From JBGVSA01 sp047605765 (GTDB taxonomy: Bacteria > Pseudomonadota > Gammaproteobacteria > Burkholderiales > Rhodocyclaceae), in assembly GCA_047605765.1 (NCBI GenBank), contig JASGFB010000107.1, positions 1 through 16,452 of the forward strand: a stretch of 16,452 nucleotides of DNA, read 5' to 3'. The position numbers and the translations under genes were made by a program. The notes beneath the pieces were generated by a model. It made no database searches. It was not told the origin of the DNA and saw only the letters and a list, made by a program, of their open reading frames with translations. Below, in pieces: positions 8,215 to 16,248 of this stretch (position 1 is its first letter; each line of letters begins with the position of its first letter).

Positions 8215-8816
8215 ATCGACATGTTGTCTTGCCCGCGCTCAGCGCCCTGCTGGCCGCCCTGCTGACGGGGGCCTGCGCCACTGCCCCCACGCCGCGCTAC
8301 TACACGCTCTCGCCGCTGGCCGCCGCCAGCCCGAGCCCGGCGGGGGCCACCGACGCGCCGTCCCTGGCCATTGCGCCGATCACGCTGCCAGCCGCGGTGG
8401 ACCGGGCGGAAATGGTCGTGCGCACCGCCCCCAACCGGGTCGACGTGCTGGACAACCATCGCTGGGCCGAATCGCTGCGGCAGGAAATCGCCCGGACCGT
8501 GGCCGACGATCTGGCCCGGCGTCTGCCCGGCACCCGCGTCGCCGCCTATCCACAATACGCCGCGCGCGATGCGCGCTATACCGTACTGCTCGATATCCAG
8601 CGCTTTGAATCCGAACCCGGCCAGGCCGCCACGCTCGACGTGCAATGGAGCCTGCGCCGCGAAGCCGACGGGCGCAGCCGCAGCGGGCGCACCAGCGTGC
8701 GCGAAGCCACCGCCGGCACCGACATCGACGCCCTGGCCGCCGCCCACAGCCGTGCCCTGGCACGCTTGGCGGACGACCTCGCCCAAGCCGTGCGCGGCGA
8801 CAGTGCGCAGCCCTGA
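8211..8816 (+). CDS. pqiC: PqiC-like outer-membrane lipoprotein (ABC-type transport auxiliary family)
   Basis: A 201-residue lipoprotein, the outer-membrane partner of PqiB. The N-terminus is a signal with lipobox LTGAC and lipidated C22, followed by PTPRYYTLSPL, a conserved opening of this family. The central VDVLDNHRWAESLRQEIARTV segment is also characteristic (DUF330/ABC auxiliary lipoprotein). The ATG overlaps the pqiB stop as ATGA and has GAGGA at 8200-8204. The residue after C22 is Ala, not Asp, so the protein should be sorted to the outer membrane by the +2 rule. Its last 14 bp overlap the proposed GTG start of the radical SAM gene. Confidence 0.92.
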   Translation: MNRHVVLPALSALLAALLTGACATAPTPRYYTLSPLAAASPSPAGATDAPSLAIAPITLPAAVDRAEMVVRTAPNRVDVLDNHRWAESLRQEIARTVADDLARRLPGTRVAAYPQYAARDARYTVLLDIQRFESEPGQAATLDVQWSLRREADGRSRSGRTSVREATAGTDIDALAAAHSRALARLADDLAQAVRGDSAQP

Positions 8817-9939
8817 ACGCCACGTCCCGCCCCCCGACCCGGATGCCCACGACATTCCCGAGGTCGTCACCCGTCCCTTGGTCTTCCGTGGGCGCGGCGC
8901 CGTCACGCGCCCGGACGGCCGCTTCGAATCGCAGCGGCGCGAAGCGACCGACGACGGCTGGGATGCGCCGCCCGAAGAAACCCCGCCACTGCGCACCGAA
9001 CTGCTGATCGACACCAGCAAGACTGTCATTTCGCGCAATCAGTCGCCCGACGTCGGCTTCAGCCAGTCGATCAATCCGTATCGAGGCTGCGAACACGGCT
9101 GCACGTATTGCTTCGCCCGCCCCACGCACAGCTACCTGGGCCTGTCGGCGGGCCTCGATTTCGAGACGCGCATCGCCTACAAGCCGGACGCCGTGGCGCA
9201 ATTGCGGCGCGAACTGGCCAAGCCGGGCTACCAGTGCAGCCCCATCGCCCTGGGCATCAACACCGACGGCTGGCAGCCGGTCGAGCGCAAGCTCGGCATC
9301 ACGCGGGGCCTGCTCGAAGTGCTGGCCGAATGCCGTCATCCGGTGACCATCGTCACCAAGAGCGCGCTGATCGCCGAACGCGACGTCGACCTGCTGGCCG
9401 ACATGGCGCGCCAGGGTCTGGCCGAAGTCGCCTTCAGCATCACCACGCTCGACAAGAAACTGGCGCTGGCCATGGAGCCGCGCGCGGCGGCACCGCATCG
9501 CCGCCTCCAAGCCATGCGCATCCTGCATGAGGCGGGCATACCGGTCAGCGTGCTGTTCGCGCCGCTTATTCCAGCACTCAACGACCACGAACTCGAAGCC
9601 GTCGTCGAAGCCGCCCACGCGGCCGGCGCCCATGCGGCGGGCTACGTGCTGCTGCGCCTGCCGCACGAGTTGGGCGAGATCTTCCCGGCGTGGTTGCGCC
9701 AGCATGCCCCCGGACGCGCCGAACACGTGCTCAGCCTGCTGCGCCAGATGCACGGCGGCGAGCTGTATCGCAGTGGCTTCGGCACGCGCATGCGCGGCGA
9801 GGGGGTGTTCGCCCAGATGTACAGCAAACGAATGCGCCTGCTGGCCGAGCGGCTCGGTCTCAACCAGCGCCGTTACGCGTTGAACACACGGGCCTTCTGC
9901 CCGCCTCGCACCGACACGCCGCAGATGAGTCTGTTCTGA
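8803..9939 (+). CDS. PA0069-family radical SAM protein (SplB-related)
   Basis: A predicted cytoplasmic [4Fe-4S] radical SAM protein of 378 residues in the COG1533/SplB group. The cluster cysteines are CEHGCTYC (C96, C100, C103) within INPYRGCEHGCTYCFARPTH. Other group features are DFETRIAYKPDA, IALGINTDGWQPVERKLGIT, and TIVTKSALIAERDVDLL. The SplB relative spore photoproduct lyase repairs a thymine photoproduct. The function of the PA0069 branch is not known to me, so a DNA-repair role is only a suggestion. The frame is open back to 8371, but that part overlaps pqiC and does not look like protein. GTG 8803 is the only plausible in-frame start near the family N-terminus and overlaps pqiC by 14 bp, suggesting membership in the LexA-box operon. 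Confidence 0.88.
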   Translation: MRSPERHVPPPDPDAHDIPEVVTRPLVFRGRGAVTRPDGRFESQRREATDDGWDAPPEETPPLRTELLIDTSKTVISRNQSPDVGFSQSINPYRGCEHGCTYCFARPTHSYLGLSAGLDFETRIAYKPDAVAQLRRELAKPGYQCSPIALGINTDGWQPVERKLGITRGLLEVLAECRHPVTIVTKSALIAERDVDLLADMARQGLAEVAFSITTLDKKLALAMEPRAAAPHRRLQAMRILHEAGIPVSVLFAPLIPALNDHELEAVVEAAHAAGAHAAGYVLLRLPHELGEIFPAWLRQHAPGRAEHVLSLLRQMHGGELYRSGFGTRMRGEGVFAQMYSKRMRLLAERLGLNQRRYALNTRAFCPPRTDTPQMSLF

Positions 9940-9965
9940 CAGCCCTGCCGCGCCCCCGCCCGCGC

Positions 9966-9994
9966 GGCTTTGCGCTACGCTGCGCAGGCAAGCC
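9966..9994 (+). other. Stem-loop in the gap before aspA
   Basis: GGCTT-TGCGC (9966-9975) pairs with GCGCA (9982-9986) and, after a 3-nt bulge, AAGCC (9990-9994). It lies 27 nt after the radical SAM stop and 33 nt before aspA. No T-run follows, so it is at best a weak or rho-type end for the upstream operon, or an aspA leader structure. No convincing promoter is visible in this 88-bp gap. Confidence 0.35.
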
Positions 9995-10027
9995 ATCGCA
10001 TCGCACTGTCATGTCAGGAGCCAGACC

Positions 10028-11437
<1,410 letters not shown>

Positions 11438-11443
11438 GCCCGC

Positions 11444-12313
11444 TCAGGGCTTGAACGCGCCGATGAAGATCGACGGATCGACCCGCGTGTCGTTGAGGCT
11501 CACGTTCCAGTGCATGTGCGGCCCGGTGGCGCGGCCGGTCGCCCCCACTGCGCCGATCACCGCGCCGCGCGGCACCTCATCGCCTTCCTTGACGTCGATG
11601 CGCGACAGATGACAGATCATGCTGATCAGGCCCTGGCCGTGGTCGATGAACACCGTGTTGCCATTGAAGTAGAGGTTGCCGGTCAGGATCACACGCCCGC
11701 TCGCCGGCGCCTTGACCGGCGTACCGGCCGGCACCGCAAAATCGAGCCCGGAGTGCGGCGCGCGCTCCTGCCCGTTAAAGAAGCGCCGCAGGCCGAAGGG
11801 GCTGGACAGGGGCCCGGCGACCGGCTTGTCGAACAGCAGGTTGCTCGGTGTGCCGGCCGTAAAGGTGCGGTAGGCCTGCGTCTGCGTGGCCATTTCGGCA
11901 TCGATGCGCGCCATGTCCTCGGGTGCCGGATCGACCATGCGCGGGTTCTTCAGGCGGATGTGCTGTTCGCGATACACACGCGGCAGCACCTCGAACGACA
12001 TCTGGCGCCGGCGGCCGCCCTCGTCCACCTCCACCGTCTGCACACCGCCGGCCTTGAGCGAGACGCCCACCACGGCGATCCAGCGCTGCCCATCCTCGCG
12101 GATCACCATCACCGGCCGCCCCAGATACGTTGCGCGGGGCGCGTCCGGCGCGTCGCCCAGTTGCAGCACCGCCACGCCCCCCGGCACGGGCTTGTTCAAC
12201 AGGCGTGACAGAAAACCTTCGGCCTGCGCCGGCCATGCGGCAAACAGAATGAAGATACTCAGCAGGACGTGGGCGATCGGGCGCGCTTGGCGCAAACGGG
12301 TCAGGGCGGGCAT
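11444..12313 (-). CDS. Periplasmic M23 (LytM-type) metallopeptidase
   Basis: A peptidoglycan endopeptidase-like protein of 289 residues. An N-terminal signal peptide (hydrophobic about 13-28, likely cleavage after AQA at 31) sends it to the periplasm. A middle domain of about 45-125 precedes the C-terminal M23 domain. That domain keeps all zinc and catalytic residues: H187 and D191 in HSGLDF, H235 in MICHLS, and H266/H268 in GPHMHW. It should therefore be an active enzyme rather than an EnvC/NlpD-type activator that has lost its zinc site. The frame extends to a GTG at 12361, but ATG 12313 begins a normal signal peptide and is preferred, although its Shine-Dalgarno is poor. The gene is convergent with aspA, with only a weak GCCC/GGGC hairpin between the stops. 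Confidence 0.88.
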   Translation of the reverse strand: MPALTRLRQARPIAHVLLSIFILFAAWPAQAEGFLSRLLNKPVPGGVAVLQLGDAPDAPRATYLGRPVMVIREDGQRWIAVVGVSLKAGGVQTVEVDEGGRRRQMSFEVLPRVYREQHIRLKNPRMVDPAPEDMARIDAEMATQTQAYRTFTAGTPSNLLFDKPVAGPLSSPFGLRRFFNGQERAPHSGLDFAVPAGTPVKAPASGRVILTGNLYFNGNTVFIDHGQGLISMICHLSRIDVKEGDEVPRGAVIGAVGATGRATGPHMHWNVSLNDTRVDPSIFIGAFKP

Positions 12314-12456
12314 GAACGGCAAATTCTCTGAAAACGGCCTAGGGTAACAAAAGCGACACACTCAGTCCGGCCGGGCAGGTTCACACCACCGAATCGACAT
12401 GAAAGGAGGCAGACCACGACACATCCAGGGTCACCACGTACCTATCGAGCGAACTC

Positions 12457-12485
12457 TTGCGCGAGAACAATTCTCAAATGATAAT
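12457..12485 (+). promoter_or_regulatory. Promoter for the TPR-ZIP unit
   Basis: TTGCGC at 12457-12462 and GATAAT at 12480-12485 (five of six to consensus) are separated by 17 bp. The spacer contains a perfect GAGAA-CAA-TTCTC inverted repeat (12463-12475). The -10 is the first half of the Fur box, so iron-loaded Fur would block RNA polymerase. A short AT-rich island surrounds it in otherwise GC-rich DNA. Confidence 0.6.
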
Positions 12486-12498
12486 GATTCCCATTATG
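12480..12498. promoter_or_regulatory. Fur box
   Basis: GATAATGATTCCCATTATG matches the 19-bp Fur consensus (GATAATGATAATCATTATC) at 15 positions and contains the dyad ATAATG-N5-CATTAT. It covers the -10 of the promoter above and lies about 37 bp before the start of the TPR-like gene. The upstream GAGAACAATTCTC may add a second overlapping Fur half-site array. The rest of the 220-bp gap back to the peptidase start shows no other clear element. Confidence 0.8.
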
Positions 12499-12534
12499 AT
12501 ATTTCATCACGGATGGGCAACCATCCGCGGGAGA

Positions 12535-12957
12535 ATGGCCGTGGAACAATGGAAGCGAGAGATCCTCTTGGGCAACCGTGACTTCGAACAACGTGACTTT
12601 CTCGAAGCCCTCTTGCACTACCGCCGCGCCCTGGCCGTGGCCCAGCGCTTGTTCATGCGCTGGCCAGACGCCGACGAAGCCGTGGCCGCACTGGTGATCG
12701 CGCATCACAACCTGGCCGATCTGCATCGACGCATGCGGCACCTGGACGAAGCGGCGGACAACCTGTGCACGGCCCACCGCTGCCTGTTGCAGGCCATGGG
12801 CGATGCCCACCTGGCGCCGGCGCTGCGCGAAGCGGCCCTGCGTCACAGCAAGAAGACCTTCGCCGAACTGGAACGCTTTTCGCGCGAATGCGGCCGTCAT
12901 CCAGCCGTCATTCACGCCCTGGCGCGGCCGCGAACGCCGCCCCCTACGCTGCATTGA
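12535..12957 (+). CDS. Small TPR-like protein, Fur-regulated (OrfX-like)
   Basis: About 140 residues, soluble, with no signal peptide or membrane segment. Two helical pairs look like tetratricopeptide repeats: NRDFEQRDFLEALLHYRRAL near the N-terminus, and VIAHHNLADLHRRMRHLDEA followed by ADNLCTAHRCLL in the middle. This suggests a protein-protein adaptor. The start is uncertain. ATG 12535 sits almost on the GGGAG at 12529-12533, whereas in-frame GTG 12541 has 7-nt spacing and may be the true start (138 residues). An upstream TTG/ATG in the same frame would fall in the promoter and Fur box. The ZIP gene follows after 58 bp. From memory, P. aeruginosa has a small OrfX in a Fur-controlled fagA-fumC-orfX-sodA cluster beside a ZIP gene, and this resembles that pair. 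No specific function is known to me. Confidence 0.75.
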   Translation: MAVEQWKREILLGNRDFEQRDFLEALLHYRRALAVAQRLFMRWPDADEAVAALVIAHHNLADLHRRMRHLDEAADNLCTAHRCLLQAMGDAHLAPALREAALRHSKKTFAELERFSRECGRHPAVIHALARPRTPPPTLH

Positions 12958-12978
12958 CCCTGTCGCGGCGCGAATCTT

Positions 12979-12990
12979 GCGCCATGGCGC
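12979..12990. repeat. 12-bp palindrome between the TPR-like gene and the ZIP gene
   Basis: GCGCCATGGCGC is a perfect palindrome in the 58-bp gap. An alternative hairpin, GGCGC (12967-12971) with GCGCC (12979-12983), can also form. It ends 25 nt before the ZIP start. It may be an RNA structure within the operon or chance in GC-rich DNA; there is no T-run. Confidence 0.35.
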
Positions 12991-13015
12991 TTGAACATCG
13001 AAACGGACGAACACC

Positions 13016-13939
13016 ATGAAAGCCCCCACGCCACGCCCTTACGCCCAGGACACCGCCGTCGCGCCCTCGCCCGCGCGCCGCATGCGGCGTCTGATCGGCT
13101 GGACCATCGTGCTGGTCGGGCTGATGGTGCTGGGCCACGATGCCGCGCGCAGCCTGCTCTTCGATGACGAACGCGTCCGCAGCGCCCTGCTCGGCGGCCT
13201 CATCGCGGCCGGCGCCACGGCGCTCGGCACGGTCCCCGTGATGTTCTCGCGCACGCTCTCCGACCGCGTGCAGGACACCCTGCTGGGTTTTGGTGCCGGC
13301 GTCATGCTGGCGGCCTGTTCGTTCTCACTGATCGTACCGGGCGTGGCCGCCGCAACGGCACAGGGCGCCGGCCCGTGGCACGCCGCCAGCATCGTCGGCG
13401 GCGGCATCCTGCTGGGAGCGTTTCTGATCTATGCCATCGACCGCTACGTGCCGCACGAGCATTTCATAAAAGGCATCGAAGGCGTCCCCAACCTGCGCCT
13501 GCGCCGCACCTGGCTGTTCGTCATCGCCATCGCTCTCCACAACATTCCCGAAGGGCTTGCCATCGGCGCCGGCTTCGGCGGAACCGACGCGCTGCGCGCC
13601 TCGGCACTCGCCACCGGCATCGCCATCCAGGACGTGCCGGAAGGCCTGGTCGTCGCGGTGGCGCTGTTGTCGGCGGGCTACAGCCGCGCCTTCGCGGTGA
13701 CGCTGGGCGCCGCCTCCGGCCTGGTCGAACCGATCGGCGCCGTGATCGGCGCCTCCGTCATCGGCATGTCGGCGGCCCTGCTGCCCTGGGGCCTCGCCTT
13801 CGCCGCCGGTGCCATGCTGTTCGTCATCAGCCACGAGATGATTCCCGAATCGCACCGCAAGGGGCACGAAGCCTTCGCCACCGGCGGGCTGATGATCGGC
13901 TTCGTGCTCATGATGACGCTGGACACCGCCCTCGGCTGA
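13016..13939 (+). CDS. ZIP-family divalent metal transporter (BbZIP/GufA type)
   Basis: Inner-membrane importer of Zn2+, Mn2+, Fe2+ or similar metals, 307 residues with about eight membrane helices. The two signature helices carry HNIPEG (175-180) and QDVPEG (205-210). Metal-site residues H175, N176, E179, Q205, D206 and E209, plus M97 and E238, line up with those of the structurally known Bordetella bronchiseptica ZIP at a constant offset of two, so both sites of the binuclear centre appear intact. The N-terminus has a basic stretch RRMRRL before the first helix. It lies 58 bp behind the TPR-like gene and probably shares its Fur-controlled promoter, which favours manganese, zinc or iron import under iron shortage. 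The actual metal cannot be read from sequence. The Shine-Dalgarno before ATG 13016 is weak. Confidence 0.93.
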   Translation: MKAPTPRPYAQDTAVAPSPARRMRRLIGWTIVLVGLMVLGHDAARSLLFDDERVRSALLGGLIAAGATALGTVPVMFSRTLSDRVQDTLLGFGAGVMLAACSFSLIVPGVAAATAQGAGPWHAASIVGGGILLGAFLIYAIDRYVPHEHFIKGIEGVPNLRLRRTWLFVIAIALHNIPEGLAIGAGFGGTDALRASALATGIAIQDVPEGLVVAVALLSAGYSRAFAVTLGAASGLVEPIGAVIGASVIGMSAALLPWGLAFAAGAMLFVISHEMIPESHRKGHEAFATGGLMIGFVLMMTLDTALG

Positions 13940-13988
13940 CACCCCATGCCCTTGCGGGTGGCCTTCATGCCCCGAGCTTGAAGCCGCC

Positions 13989-14044
13989 CCCGGCGCCTCC
14001 TTAACTCCAACGAGCACACATCCGCGCGCGCCGTCGGCGCCGGG
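13989..14044. repeat. 9-bp inverted repeat after the ZIP gene
   Basis: CCCGGCGCC (13989-13997) and GGCGCCGGG (14036-14044) are perfect complements separated by 38 nt. They lie in the 130-bp gap between the ZIP gene and the next gene. No T-run follows either arm. It could be a weak transcription end or a leader fold. No clear promoter for the next gene is visible in this gap. Confidence 0.3.
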
Positions 14045-14069
14045 ATCCGTGCCTCACGGGGAGGCGATC

Positions 14070-14801
14070 ATGGAAGACAGCAAGATCCGCAAGATTCAAC
14101 AGGCCTTGGTGGACAAGGGCTTCGTGCTGGGCGACGTCGACGGCATATGGGGGCGTCGCAGCATAGCTGCCGTCAAGGCCTTCCAGGCCCAGCAGCGTCT
14201 GGAGGTCGACGGCATCGTCGGCCCGCAGACCTGGGGCGCGCTCTTCCCCACCCCGGCCGGCGCCACTGCCGGCGACCGCATCGCCACGCCCGAACCGCTC
14301 CTGCCCTGGCTCGAAGAAGCCCGGCATCTCATTGGTACCAAAGAAATCCTGGGCCCGCGCAGCAATCCGGCCATCCTCGACTGGGCCCACGACCTCGACG
14401 CCCATTACCCGGGCGACGACGTCCCCTGGTGCGGCCTGTTCGTCGGCCACTGCATCGCCACCACCATGCCCGACGAAGTCCTGCCGACCAATGTGCTGGC
14501 GGCGCGGGCATGGCAGAAGTTCGGCGATTCGACAACGCCGCGCCTGGGTGCGGTGATGGTCTTCTGGCGCGGCGCGCGCGATGGCTGGCAAGGCCACGTC
14601 GGCCTGTATGCCGGCGAGGACACCCGCGCCAATGCCTTCCGCATATTGGGCGGCAATCAATCGGACAGCGTCTGCTACACCTGGATCGGCAAGGACAGGC
14701 TGCTGTCCGCACGCTGGCCGCGCACCGCCTCGTCGCTCGGCGGCGGCACCGCCGTGGTGCACGTCGACATGCGCGGCGAACTGTCCACGCGCGAAGCCTG
14801 A
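14070..14801 (+). CDS. Peptidoglycan-binding, TIGR02594-type Cys/His hydrolase
   Basis: A 243-residue two-domain protein. Residues 5-58 are a PG_binding_1 domain (IRKIQQALVDKGF, GIWGRRSIAAVKAFQ, VDGIVGPQTWGALFP). Residues 78-218 fit the TIGR02594/CHAP-like fold, with likely catalytic C121 in PWCGLFVGHC and H176 in GHVGLYAGED, and N196 in GGNQSDSV as a possible third residue. This points to an amidase or endopeptidase of the cell wall, as in some phage lysins. No signal peptide or membrane segment is present, so how it reaches the wall is unclear. The annotated ATG has an excellent GGGGAGG at 14058-14064; an in-frame GTG at 14049 is upstream of that site and is rejected. No phage genes surround it. 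Confidence 0.85.
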   Translation: MEDSKIRKIQQALVDKGFVLGDVDGIWGRRSIAAVKAFQAQQRLEVDGIVGPQTWGALFPTPAGATAGDRIATPEPLLPWLEEARHLIGTKEILGPRSNPAILDWAHDLDAHYPGDDVPWCGLFVGHCIATTMPDEVLPTNVLAARAWQKFGDSTTPRLGAVMVFWRGARDGWQGHVGLYAGEDTRANAFRILGGNQSDSVCYTWIGKDRLLSARWPRTASSLGGGTAVVHVDMRGELSTREA

Positions 14802-14813
14802 CCGCCTCGATCC

Positions 14814-14828
14814 GCCCGCCACGCGGGC
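14814..14828 (+). other. Small GC hairpin after the hydrolase gene
   Basis: GCCCGC-CAC-GCGGGC, a perfect 6-bp stem with a 3-nt loop, starting 13 nt after the stop. It lacks a T-run, so it may help stabilise the 3' end rather than terminate on its own. Confidence 0.4.
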
Positions 14829-14849
14829 AGCCCCGTCCGCGTCCACTTT

Positions 14850-14858
14850 TGCGATAAT
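14850..14858 (+). promoter_or_regulatory. Extended -10 promoter of the permease gene
   Basis: The sequence TTTTGCGATAATG contains an extended -10 (TG at 14850 on into TGCGATAAT, with -10 GATAAT at 14853-14858). No good -35 lies 17 bp upstream, as is tolerated by extended -10 promoters. A transcript would start near 14865, inside the dyad at 14859-14875. Confidence 0.5.
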
Positions 14859-14875
14859 GCCGCCCACCGGGCGGC
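14859..14875. promoter_or_regulatory. Perfect GC dyad at the predicted transcription start
   Basis: GCCGCCC-ACC-GGGCGGC, a 7-bp perfect stem with a 3-nt loop. It begins directly after the -10 at 14853-14858 and spans the likely start site of the permease transcript. It could be a repressor operator or a 5'-end protecting hairpin. It might also be a poor terminator for the upstream gene. I see no TPP riboswitch in the remaining leader, which is only about 45 nt. Confidence 0.35.
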
Positions 14876-14910
14876 TTGCCCACCTTCGTCAACGTCCCCT
14901 CTCGGTACCC

Positions 14911-16206
14911 ATGGCCGCTTCTCATCACGCCGACAACACGGCGCTCACGCCCCTGCCCGCGCACGAGCGCACTTTTTCGCTGCGCGACCACGCCGCGCTG
15001 TGGCTGAGCCTCGGTGTCGGCCTGCTGGTGATCCAGGTCGGCGCTTATCTGGTCCCGGCTCTGGGCGCGCCCGGCGCGCTGGCGGCGATCCTGGGCGGCT
15101 CGCTGGTCGGCGCCGGCCTGCTGGCATGGACGGCACGCATCGGCTGCGACAGCGGCCTGTCCAGCGCCGGACTGATGCATGCCACCTACGGCAGCCGTTT
15201 CGCGCGCCTGCCGGTACTGCTCAACGTGATCCAGTTGGTCGGCTGGACCACCTTCGAACTGGTGGTGATGCGCGACGGTACGCTGGCCATCGCGCGCCAG
15301 ACCGGCAACTTCACGAGCGGTGCGTGGCTGTATGCCGCCACGCTGCTGTGGGGCGCGGTGCTGGTGGCCTTGTTGTCGGGCTCGATGGTGCGCCTGGTGC
15401 GCAAGTTCATCGGTCGCTTCGGCCTGCCGCTGGTGATCGCCTCGCTGCTGTGGCTGACGGCGCAGTTCCTCCACCTGGCGGGCGGCCAGGGCTGGGCGCA
15501 GTTGTGGCAACGGCCGGGTGACGGCAGCATGGGAGTGCTGTCGGCCCTCGATCTGGTCATCGCCATGCCGGTGTCGTGGTTGCCGCTGGTGGCCGATTTC
15601 GCCCGCCACGGCAAGAACGGGCGCGGCGCATTCGCCGGCACCTGGCTCGGTTATTCGATCGCCAATATCTGGTGTTATGCGCTCGGCGTGCTGGTGGCGC
15701 TGGCCGCGCCCAGCGCCGACCTCGTAGGGGCGCTGCTGCTGGCCCAGGGCGGGCTGGTGGCGCTCGGGCTGATCCTGGTGGATGAAGTCGACAACGCCTA
15801 TGGCGACGTGTATTCCGGCTCGGTGGCAGCGCACAGCCTGTTGCCGCGCTGGGGCGTGCGCCAGTGGGGGCTGGCGCTGGCCGTGCTGTGCACCGCCCTG
15901 GCGCTGGTGCTGCCGATGCACAGCCTGGAGCCCTTCCTGCTGATGCTCAGTTCGGTATTCGTGCCTTTGTACGGGGTGATCCTGGCTCGCCTGGGCGGCG
16001 TCGCCGATGTGCCCGCTCTGGTTGATGCCCGCCGCGTGCAAAGCAGCGCGGTGCTGATCTGGTTGGCGGGCATCGCCGTCTATCACGTCTGCGCACGCTG
16101 GGCACCGCAATGCGGCGCCGCCTTGCCCGCGCTGGCGGTGAGTTTCATCCTGGCGCGTGCCACGCGCTCACATTCGCTCACAGTCGCGGCCAACGCCCGC
16201 GCCTGA
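14911..16206 (+). CDS. cytX: NCS1-type permease, putative hydroxymethylpyrimidine transporter CytX
   Basis: An inner-membrane transporter of 431 residues with about 12 hydrophobic helices, from the purine-cytosine permease family. Recognisable parts are the first helix region LWLSLGVGLLVIQVGAYLVP, the segment SAGLMHATYGSRFARLPVLL and NVIQLVGWTTFELVVM, the PVSWLPLVADFARHG motif of helix 6, GTWLGYSIANIWCYALG, and VDEVDNAYGDVYSGSVA, which I associate with CytX rather than with CodB. CytX is thought to take up the thiamine pyrimidine precursor HMP, but cytosine or a related base is possible. The open frame reaches back to 14581 through the previous gene; ATG 14911 starts just before the first helix. 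A further ATG at 14857 would fall in the promoter. No Shine-Dalgarno of note is visible. No thi genes are seen in the window. Confidence 0.8.
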   Translation: MAASHHADNTALTPLPAHERTFSLRDHAALWLSLGVGLLVIQVGAYLVPALGAPGALAAILGGSLVGAGLLAWTARIGCDSGLSSAGLMHATYGSRFARLPVLLNVIQLVGWTTFELVVMRDGTLAIARQTGNFTSGAWLYAATLLWGAVLVALLSGSMVRLVRKFIGRFGLPLVIASLLWLTAQFLHLAGGQGWAQLWQRPGDGSMGVLSALDLVIAMPVSWLPLVADFARHGKNGRGAFAGTWLGYSIANIWCYALGVLVALAAPSADLVGALLLAQGGLVALGLILVDEVDNAYGDVYSGSVAAHSLLPRWGVRQWGLALAVLCTALALVLPMHSLEPFLLMLSSVFVPLYGVILARLGGVADVPALVDARRVQSSAVLIWLAGIAVYHVCARWAPQCGAALPALAVSFILARATRSHSLTVAANARA

Positions 16207-16248
16207 GAGTGGACTAAGCTTGCCCACTTTGCTTCTGCCGACGCTCTC

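Noticed and set aside
8371..8802. Earlier start for the radical SAM protein
   Set aside because: This part is the +1 frame of pqiC with arginine/proline-rich nonsense composition. The family-like sequence begins only after 8803.
12399..12581. 60-codon ORF over the Fur promoter region
   Set aside because: It spans the promoter and Fur box and overlaps the TPR-like gene in another frame. It has no recognisable content, although an AAGGAGG lies just inside its start.
14866..14910. TPP riboswitch in front of the CytX-like gene
   Set aside because: The leader is too short and lacks the conserved CTGAGA and other THI-box elements.
14329..16110. 593-codon minus-strand frame opposite the hydrolase and permease genes
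   Set aside because: It is rich in Gln, His and Arg, as expected from the complement of membrane-protein codons. No recognisable domain.
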